In this document: one piece after another, positions 57,597-64,000 of the stretch
How positions within the stretch are numbered: position 1 is the first letter of the stretch
Layout of the letters: the number at the start of each line of letters is the position of its first letter
Assembly: GCA_028820215.1 (NCBI GenBank)
Contig: JAPPKD010000266.1
Span: forward strand, 1-64,000
Direction: 5' to 3'
Length of the DNA: 64,000 bases
From: Spirochaetaceae bacterium
GTDB lineage: Bacteria > Spirochaetota > Spirochaetia > SZUA-6 > Bin103
Made by a program: the position numbers and the translations under genes
Notes under the pieces: model-generated
Seen by the model: the letters and a program-made list of their open reading frames with translations, nothing else
Database searches by the model: none
Told to the model about the DNA's origin: nothing

Positions 57597-59066
57597 TCAG
57601 GAGTCGTCCGGCGGCGTGTCCAGGCCGGCAGGACGGATCCCCGCCCCGGGGCGAGCGGACTCGAATGCGGCGGAGGCGGCGAGCACGCTCATCTCGTCCT
57701 GCATGGCTCCGACGATCTGCAGGCCGATCGGCATCCCTTCGGCGTCGAAGCCGCACGGCACGGTGGCGGCGGGGTTGCCGGACAGGTTGAACAGGTACGT
57801 GAACGGGGTGAAGCCGAAACGGCCGTGCACGACCGGCTCGCCCCCGATCGTCTGCGGATACTCGCCGATCGGAAACGCCGTGGTGGCGGTCGTGGGCGTC
57901 AGCAACAGGTCGTGTCCGGAGAAGAACCGGGCGGCGTACGCCTTGTAGCGGCCGATCTTGTTCATGCAGGTCAGGTAGTCGAGCGCCTGCGCGCGCCGGC
58001 CCTGCTCCAAGTCCTCCGTGAAGTAATCGGTGAGCTGCGCGGCCCGCTCCGGGTCGTGGAGCTGCGGGCTCCAGCGCCCGTACGCCCGGATGCAGAACAT
58101 GTCCATGAAGGTGCGGAAGATCGCCTCGTGTCCGTCCGGGGCGTACTCGACCTCCTCGACCCGGGCTCCGAGCTCCTCGAAGACGCGCGCGGCGGCGTTC
58201 ACCGCCGCCCGGACCTCGGGATCGCAGCCGGCGCCGCCCAGGCCGCTGGTGTCGAGCCCGATGCGCAGTCCGGCCACTCCGCGCGGCAACGCCTCCGTGA
58301 AGTCCGGCGGCTCCTCCGGAAGCGTCCCGAACTCGGCGTCGTCGGCCGGCCCGGCCAGCGCGTTCAGGAAGATCGCCGCGTCGCGGACGTCCCAGGTCAT
58401 CGGCCCGACCGACGAGTTGTTGAAGACGCTGTAGGAGTGCTCGTCCACGTGCTTGCGCGGCACGCGCCCCTGCGTCGCCTTGATGCCGTAGATCCCGGAC
58501 AGCGAGCCGGGGATACGGATCGAGCCGCCGCCGTCCGAGCCCTGGGCGATCGCGGTGATGCCGGCGGCCACCGCCACCGCCGCGCCGCCGCTGGAGCCTC
58601 CGGGCGTGCGCGCGGGGTTCCAGGGGTTGCGCGCGGGGCCGGTCACCCGGTTCTCGGTGGTGCCGTTGTGGCCGTGCTCGGGGGTGTTGGTCTTGCCGAC
58701 GATGATGCCGCCGGCCGCGCGCACGCGGTCGGTGCACATCGCGCTCGATGTTGCGATCCCGTCGTCGACGAGCGAGCCTTGCGAGAGCCGGAAACCCTCG
58801 ACCGCTTCCAGGTCCTTGATCGGCACCGGTATGCCGTGCAGGGGGCCCAGATCGCGGCCGTCCATGACCGCCTGCTCGGCGGCGCGGGCCTCGTCCATGG
58901 CGTGGTCGGCCATGACCGTGACGAACCCGCCGAGCGACCCGTCGAGCCGCTCGATGCGGTCGAGCGTGAACTGCATCAGCTCGACCGGCGACAATCGGCG
59001 CGTGCCGAACAGGCCGCGCAGGACGTGCGCGGGAGTGTAGGCGAGATCAGGGCTGGACGCTGGCAT
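57597..59066 (-). CDS. Amidase signature family enzyme
   Basis: 489 residues. The Ser-cisSer-Lys triad is present: Lys in GIPVPIKDLEAVEGF, the first Ser in TPGGSSGGAAVAVAAGITAIAQG and the nucleophile Ser in GSDGGGSIRIPGSLSGIYGIKAT. Typical N-terminal text (PVELMQFTLDRIERLDGSLGGFVTVM) precedes. Members hydrolyse amides such as glutamyl-tRNA, indole acetamide or carboxamides; the stand-alone gene without gatC/gatB suggests a catabolic amidase. It is divergent from gltB, with 175 nt between them, and is followed by the BpsA-like gene. Confidence 0.9.
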   Translation of the reverse strand: MPASSPDLAYTPAHVLRGLFGTRRLSPVELMQFTLDRIERLDGSLGGFVTVMADHAMDEARAAEQAVMDGRDLGPLHGIPVPIKDLEAVEGFRLSQGSLVDDGIATSSAMCTDRVRAAGGIIVGKTNTPEHGHNGTTENRVTGPARNPWNPARTPGGSSGGAAVAVAAGITAIAQGSDGGGSIRIPGSLSGIYGIKATQGRVPRKHVDEHSYSVFNNSSVGPMTWDVRDAAIFLNALAGPADDAEFGTLPEEPPDFTEALPRGVAGLRIGLDTSGLGGAGCDPEVRAAVNAAARVFEELGARVEEVEYAPDGHEAIFRTFMDMFCIRAYGRWSPQLHDPERAAQLTDYFTEDLEQGRRAQALDYLTCMNKIGRYKAYAARFFSGHDLLLTPTTATTAFPIGEYPQTIGGEPVVHGRFGFTPFTYLFNLSGNPAATVPCGFDAEGMPIGLQIVGAMQDEMSVLAASAAFESARPGAGIRPAGLDTPPDDS

Positions 59067-59241
59067 GGGACATGGACCTCCGAATCGCGGGTTGACCGGC
59101 CGGCTCTGTCGACGGGGGTTTCCCGCAAGCCGCCGTTATGCATTATCATGCACCATGGTAGGGCTTACCCGCGGAGCGTCTGTCGTCCTGCCATAACGCG
59201 CTCCGGAAAAAGGTTGTAGTACAGTCGGTCGAAATCGAATC

Positions 59242-62200
59242 ATGAGTTTCTCCAGCGTCCCGCCCTCTCAGGGTTTGTACGACCCGGCGTATGAGCACGA
59301 CGCCTGCGGGGTCGGTTTCGTCGTCGACGTGCACGGCCGCCGATCGCGCCGGCTGCTCGACAATGCCCTGGAGGTGCTGACCAACCTCAACCACCGTGGC
59401 GCCCTGGGCTGCGACCCGAACACCGGGGACGGCGCCGGCGTGCTGATCCAGGTCCCGCACGCGGCGCTCACGATCCTGGCGCGCGAGTCGGGGGTGGAGC
59501 TTCCCGGCGCCGGGGAGTACGGCGTCGGCATGTGCTTCCTGCCCACCGACGCCGGTCTTCGGGTGCGGATTCACCGCGTCGTCGCGGAGGTGGTCGCCGA
59601 GCAGGGGCAGACGCTGCTGGGCTGGCGCGACGTGGCGACCGACGGGTCGCGTCTGGGCCGCGCGGCGCGGGAGCAGCAGCCGCACGTCAGTCAGGTGTTC
59701 ATCGCCCGCGGCCGGGGCATGGACGATGACGACGCCTTCGAGCGGCGTCTGTACGTGATCCGCAAGCTGGTCGAGAACCGGGTGCGGGCGCGCGTCCCAG
59801 AGGCCGTGGGCTGCTTCTACATCGCCAGCCTTTCGCACCGCACCATCGTCTTCAAGGGCATGCTCACCGCCTTGCAACTCCGCCCGTTCTACCCGGAGCT
59901 CGAGCATCCGGCGATCGAGACGGCGATCGCGCTGGTGCACTCCCGCTTCTCGACCAACACCTTCCCGAGTTGGGACCGGGCGCATCCGTACCGCTACCTC
60001 ATGCACAACGGCGAGATCAACACCCTGCAGGGCAACGAGAACTGGATGCGCGCCCGCGAGCCGCTGCTGCGCTCGGAGCTGTTCGGCGACGACCTGGCCG
60101 CCACGCTGCCGGTGATCGAGCCGTCGGGCAGCGACACCGCCAAGCTGGACAGCACCTTCGAGCTGATGGTGCTGAGCGGACGTTCGCTGGCGCACGCCTT
60201 CATGATGCTGATCCCGGAGCCGTGGGCGAACCACGAAAGCATGAGCGCGGAGAAGCGGGCGTTCTACGAGTACCACTCCTGCCTGATGGAGACCTGGGAC
60301 GGACCGGCGTCGATCGCGTTCACCGACGGCCGGCAAGTCGGCGCGGTGCTGGACCGTAACGGACTGCGGCCGTCCCGGTACTGCGTGACCAGGAGCGGCC
60401 TGGTGGTGCTGGCCTCCGAGGTCGGCGTGCTCGACCTGCCGCCCGACGAGATCGTGCTCAAGGACCGCCTGCGGCCGGGCCGCATGCTGCTGGTCGACAC
60501 CGAGCAGGGCCGCATCATCGACGACGCCGAACTCAAGGCCGAGATCGCAGGCGCAGAGGACTACGGGCTGTGGCTGCGCGAGCACCTGGTGGACCTCAAC
60601 GACCTGCCGTCCGGGCAGGAGCCGCCGCGCGTGTCCGGCGCCGATCTGCTGAACAGGCAGCGCGCCTTCGGATACACGTTCGAGGAACTGCGCATGATCC
60701 TGGCGCCGATGGCGCGCACCGCCAATGAGCCGATCGGCTCGATGGGCAACGACGCGCCGCCCGCGGCTCTGTCCGACGCGCCCAAGCTGCTCTACAACTA
60801 CTTCAAGCAGCTCTTCGCGCAGGTCACCAATCCCCCGATCGACGCCATCCGCGAGGAGCTGATCACCGACACGATCACCACCACGGGACCGGAAGGGAAC
60901 CTCCTTGAGGCGCGGCCGGATAGCTGCCGGCAGATCCGCCTGGGCAACCCCGTACTGTCCATGGAGGACCTGGAGCGGCTGCGGGCGCTGGACGGCGCCA
61001 ACGGACACCGCTCCGTCACCGTCCCGATGCTGTTCTCGCCCGAAGGCGGCGGCAGTGCGCTCTCAGAAGCGCTCGAAGGCATGTTCCGGCAGGCCGACGC
61101 CGCCGTCGCCGCGGGAGCGACGATGATCATCCTCTCCGACCGGGGCGTGGACGCGAAGCACGCGCCGATCCCGGCCCTGCTCGCCACCTCGGCCGTCCAC
61201 CACCACCTGATCCGCGCCGGCACGCGCACCCTGGTGGGGCTCGTGGTCGAATCGGGCGAGCCGCGCGAGGTGCATCACATGGCCGTGCTGCTCGGCTACG
61301 GCGCCAGCGCCATCTGTCCCTACCTGGCCTACGAGAGCATCGATGCCGGCATCGACGAGGGGCTGTTCATCGATCCGGAGGAGGACGGCGGCAACGGGAA
61401 TGGCACGGGTAATGGTGCAGGCGGCGGACACGCGCCGGCCGGCAACGGCGCGGGCGTCCATGACGAGGAGTTCCACCGCAGCGCCCGCTACAACTACCGC
61501 AAGGCGCTGTTGAAGGGCATCGTCAAGGTCATCTCCAAGATGGGGATCTCGACCATCCAGGGCTACCAGGGAGCGCAGGTGTTCGAGTCGGTGGGCATCT
61601 GCCGCGACGTGGTGGACCGTTACTTCACCGGCACGGCGGCGCGCCTGTCCGGCGTGAGCCTGGAGGAGATCGCGGCCGAGTCCGCGGCCCGCCACCTGCG
61701 CGGCTACGCCGAACGGAACGGCGGCAACGGCGCCCTGGAGGTGGGCGGCGACATCCAGTGGCGGGACGACGGCGAGTACCACCTCAACAATCCACAGACC
61801 ATCCACAAGCTGCAGCGCGCCTGCCAGACCGCGGACTATGGCGTCTTCAAGGAGTACAGCGCGCAGGTGGACGCCCAGCAGGAGAAGCTGGCGACCCTCC
61901 GCGGCCTGCTGTCGTTCGAATCGCCGGGAGCGGCCGTGCCGCTGGACGAAGTGGAGCCCGCCGCCCAGATCGTCAAGCGCTTCAAGACCGGCGCGATGTC
62001 CTACGGGTCGATCAGCAAGGAGGCGCACGAGACGCTGGCGATCGCCATGAACCGGATCGGGGGCAAGAGCAACACCGGAGAGGGGGGCGAGGACCCGGCG
62101 CGCTACGTGCCCGACGCCAACGGCGACTCCCGCTCAAGCGCCATCAAGCAGGTGGCCTCGGCCCGCTTCGGGGTGACCAGCGAATACCTGGTCAACTCCA

Positions 62201-63939
62201 AGGAGCTGCAGATCAAGATGGCGCAGGGCGCCAAGCCGGGCGAGGGCGGGCAACTCCCGGGATACAAGGTGTACCCGTGGATCGCCGAGGTCCGCCACTC
62301 GACCCCGGGCGTCGGGCTGATCTCGCCGCCGCCGCACCACGACATCTACTCGATCGAAGACTTGGCCGAGCTCATCCACGACCTCAAGAACGCGAACAGC
62401 GACGCGCGCATCAACGTGAAGCTGGTCTCCGAGGTCGGCGTCGGCACGGTCGCGGCGGGTGTGGCCAAGGCGCACGCCGACGTGGTGCTCATCTCCGGCG
62501 GGGAGGGCGGCACCGGCGCCTCGCCCGTGACCAGCATCAAGCACGCGGGGCTGCCGTGGGAGCTCGGCATCGCCGAGACGCACCAGACCCTGCTGCTGAA
62601 CGATCTGCGCAGCCGCATCGTCGTGGAGGCCGACGGCCAGCTCAAGACCGGGCGCGACGTCGTGATCGCGGCGCTGCTCGGGGCCGAGGAGTTCGGCTTC
62701 GCCACCGCGCCCATCATCGTCATGGGCTGCATCATGATGCGCGTCTGCCACCTGAACACCTGCCCGGTCGGCGTCGCTACCCAGGACCCGGACCTGCGCG
62801 AGAAGTTCACGGGCGACCCCGCGCACGTGGTCAACTTCATGCACTTCGTCGCCGAGGAGGCGCGCGAGCTTATGGCGTCGCTCGGCTTCCGCACCTTCAA
62901 CGAGATGGTGGGGCGCGTGGACTGCCTGGAGCCACGGCGGGCCATCGGCCATTGGAAGGCCCAGGGCATCGACCTCACCCCGCTGCTGCACCGGCCGGAG
63001 GTGGACGAGTCGGTCGGCACCTACTGCCGGATCGCACAGGACCACGGCCTGGAGAAGGCGCTGGACAACACCGCGCTGCGCGACTTGGTACTGCCCCGGC
63101 TGGACCGGGGCGAGCAGGTGACCGAGTCGTTGCCGATCACCAACTCGGACCGCGTGGTCGGGACCATCATCGGCAGCGAGATCACCCGCCGCCACGGCGC
63201 GGAGGGGCTGCCGGAGGACACGGTCACCCTGGCGTTCAACGGCTCGGCCGGCCAGAGCTTCGGCGCCTTCATTCCGCGCGGGATGACGCTGGTCCTGGCC
63301 GGCGACTCCAACGACTACATCGGCAAGGGGCTGTCCGGGGGCAAGATCATCGTCAAGTCGCCGCCGGGCAGCACGTTCGCACCGGAAGAGAACATCATCG
63401 TGGGCAACGTCGCCTTCTACGGCGCCACCAGCGGCGAGGCGTATGTGTCCGGCGTCGCCGGCGAGCGCTTCTGCGTCCGCAACAGCGGCGCGTCCGCGGT
63501 GGTGGAGGGCGTCGGAGACCACGGCTGCGAGTACATGACCGGCGGCCGGGTCGCCGTGCTGGGGGCCACCGGGCGCAACTTCGCCGCCGGCATGAGCGGC
63601 GGCATCGCCTACGTGCTGGACATCGACGGCGAATTCCGCCTGAACTGCAACACGGAGATGGCCGACGTGCTGGCGCTGGAGGAAGAGGCGGATGTCGAGG
63701 AGTTGCGCGGGATGGTGGAGCGCCACCTGCGCTACACCGGCAGTCCGCGCGCCGCGCAGGTCCTGGACGGCTGGGCGGAGATGATCCCCCGCTTCGTCAA
63801 GATCTATCCTCGCGACTATCGGCGCATGCACGAGGCGGTGGCGCGGGTGCAGCGGGAAGGCCTGACCGGCGAAGCGGCGGTCATGGCCGCCTTCGAAGAG
63901 AACGCCCACGACGTGGCGGCCCGCATCTCGGGGAACTGA
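59242..63939 (+). CDS. gltB: Glutamate synthase large subunit
   Basis: 1565 residues, slightly longer than usual. After a short propeptide the N-terminal nucleophile Cys22 (HDACGVGF) starts the class II glutaminase domain (to about 430). A central domain and the FMN/3Fe-4S synthase domain follow ([42 protein letters not shown], cluster Cys in [15 protein letters not shown] at about 1163). The last part is the G-x-x-x-G beta-helix ([14 protein letters not shown]). It makes two glutamates from glutamine and 2-oxoglutarate. A Gly/Asn/His-rich low-complexity insert (about residues 713-745) sits in the central region. gltD follows. Confidence 0.97.
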   Translation: MSFSSVPPSQGLYDPAYEHDACGVGFVVDVHGRRSRRLLDNALEVLTNLNHRGALGCDPNTGDGAGVLIQVPHAALTILARESGVELPGAGEYGVGMCFLPTDAGLRVRIHRVVAEVVAEQGQTLLGWRDVATDGSRLGRAAREQQPHVSQVFIARGRGMDDDDAFERRLYVIRKLVENRVRARVPEAVGCFYIASLSHRTIVFKGMLTALQLRPFYPELEHPAIETAIALVHSRFSTNTFPSWDRAHPYRYLMHNGEINTLQGNENWMRAREPLLRSELFGDDLAATLPVIEPSGSDTAKLDSTFELMVLSGRSLAHAFMMLIPEPWANHESMSAEKRAFYEYHSCLMETWDGPASIAFTDGRQVGAVLDRNGLRPSRYCVTRSGLVVLASEVGVLDLPPDEIVLKDRLRPGRMLLVDTEQGRIIDDAELKAEIAGAEDYGLWLREHLVDLNDLPSGQEPPRVSGADLLNRQRAFGYTFEELRMILAPMARTANEPIGSMGNDAPPAALSDAPKLLYNYFKQLFAQVTNPPIDAIREELITDTITTTGPEGNLLEARPDSCRQIRLGNPVLSMEDLERLRALDGANGHRSVTVPMLFSPEGGGSALSEALEGMFRQADAAVAAGATMIILSDRGVDAKHAPIPALLATSAVHHHLIRAGTRTLVGLVVESGEPREVHHMAVLLGYGASAICPYLAYESIDAGIDEGLFIDPEEDGGNGNGTGNGAGGGHAPAGNGAGVHDEEFHRSARYNYRKALLKGIVKVISKMGISTIQGYQGAQVFESVGICRDVVDRYFTGTAARLSGVSLEEIAAESAARHLRGYAERNGGNGALEVGGDIQWRDDGEYHLNNPQTIHKLQRACQTADYGVFKEYSAQVDAQQEKLATLRGLLSFESPGAAVPLDEVEPAAQIVKRFKTGAMSYGSISKEAHETLAIAMNRIGGKSNTGEGGEDPARYVPDANGDSRSSAIKQVASARFGVTSEYLVNSKELQIKMAQGAKPGEGGQLPGYKVYPWIAEVRHSTPGVGLISPPPHHDIYSIEDLAELIHDLKNANSDARINVKLVSEVGVGTVAAGVAKAHADVVLISGGEGGTGASPVTSIKHAGLPWELGIAETHQTLLLNDLRSRIVVEADGQLKTGRDVVIAALLGAEEFGFATAPIIVMGCIMMRVCHLNTCPVGVATQDPDLREKFTGDPAHVVNFMHFVAEEARELMASLGFRTFNEMVGRVDCLEPRRAIGHWKAQGIDLTPLLHRPEVDESVGTYCRIAQDHGLEKALDNTALRDLVLPRLDRGEQVTESLPITNSDRVVGTIIGSEITRRHGAEGLPEDTVTLAFNGSAGQSFGAFIPRGMTLVLAGDSNDYIGKGLSGGKIIVKSPPGSTFAPEENIIVGNVAFYGATSGEAYVSGVAGERFCVRNSGASAVVEGVGDHGCEYMTGGRVAVLGATGRNFAAGMSGGIAYVLDIDGEFRLNCNTEMADVLALEEEADVEELRGMVERHLRYTGSPRAAQVLDGWAEMIPRFVKIYPRDYRRMHEAVARVQREGLTGEAAVMAAFEENAHDVAARISGN

Positions 63940-63966
63940 CCGCGCCTGCCGCGGTCGCACGAAACC

Positions 63967-64000
63967 ATGGGAAAACCGACAGGGTTCAAGGAAGTAGAGC
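63967..64000 (+). CDS. gltD: Glutamate synthase small subunit, first 11 codons (partial)
   Basis: After a 27-nt gap ATG 63967 begins M-G-K-P-T-G-F-K-E-V-E, which matches the standard start of GltD (MGKPTGFLE...). The window ends in the gene. It would supply NADPH electrons to GltB. Confidence 0.8.
   Translation, partial: MGKPTGFKEVE

Noticed and set aside
57562..58737. Upstream part of the long frame that contains the BpsA-like gene
   Set aside because: It lies inside the amidase gene on the same strand in another frame, with Arg/Gly/Pro-rich translation; the BpsA-like protein starts at 57561.
59146..61008. Long minus-strand open frame opposite gltB
   Set aside because: It is a GC-rich shadow of gltB codons, His/Arg/Val-rich and without motifs, and the sense strand is a full glutamate synthase.
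1..64000. CRISPR arrays, insertion sequences, rRNA and tRNA genes
   Set aside because: I found no regularly spaced repeats, no transposase-like protein, and no recognisable tRNA T-arm or rRNA stretches by reading. A tRNAscan/Infernal run would be decisive.

Overview
The window is 64 kb of visibly GC-rich, densely coded bacterial DNA with no rRNA, tRNA, CRISPR array or insertion sequence that I could recognise. The best guess for the host is a free-living or host-associated Spirochaetaceae-like bacterium. This rests on indirect evidence: three secreted binding proteins have non-lipoprotein signal peptides ending in A-S-A or Y-A followed by Gly/Glu-rich mature starts, LplB/LplC-type sugar importers lack a local ATPase, and phytanoyl-CoA-dioxygenase-like enzymes and BNR 'sialidase-like' propellers are abundant. 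The assignment is an inference.

Layout. 0-5 kb: an enolase-superfamily enzyme (-), a frameshifted cvfC homologue, a Kelch-type propeller and a GH32/GH43-like propeller. 5-8.6 kb: a sugar ABC importer operon (permease, permease, binding protein; -). 8.8-12.6 kb: a VOC protein, an indolepyruvate-oxidoreductase-alpha-like enzyme and an (alpha/alpha)6-like glycosidase. 12.6-13.5 kb: a three-gene toxin-antitoxin operon with a strong dyad operator. 13.6-18.9 kb: an MFS transporter, an FAD amine oxidase, a second enolase-superfamily enzyme and a ThDP enzyme. 19-23 kb: a degraded Phd/VapC pair, a methyltransferase, an ABC exporter, an intact higBA pair and a 59-codon orphan ORF.

23.1-40.6 kb is the most distinctive part. 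It holds five BNR/Asp-box propeller proteins (one fused to a broken formylglycine-generating-enzyme-like domain), an RraA-like aldolase, a sugar importer (binding protein on +, permeases on -), an M19 dipeptidase placed between the permeases, a TIM-barrel-like putative glycosidase, an isopropylmalate/tartrate-dehydrogenase-like enzyme, a GH32/43-like enzyme and one unrecognised protein. I read it as a catabolic locus for an unusual glycan or glyco-conjugate; the substrate is unknown.

40.6-45.4 kb: a DUF402 protein, then a ribose/fructose-type ABC importer (binding protein, two different permeases, single-domain ATPase) whose arginine codon use (AGG/AGA) differs from its surroundings. 45.4-55.9 kb: three PhyH-type and one TauD-type oxygenase interleaved with two MNT-HEPN pairs, a decayed VapBC, a DUF4382-like secreted protein, an EamA transporter, an SDR dehydrogenase and an MlrC-like peptidase. 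55.9-64 kb: a BpsA-like aminopropyltransferase with a long extra C-terminus, an amidase, gltB, and the first codons of gltD at the right edge.

Many genes without a Shine-Dalgarno have a -10-like hexamer 7-9 nt before the start codon, suggesting frequent leaderless transcription.
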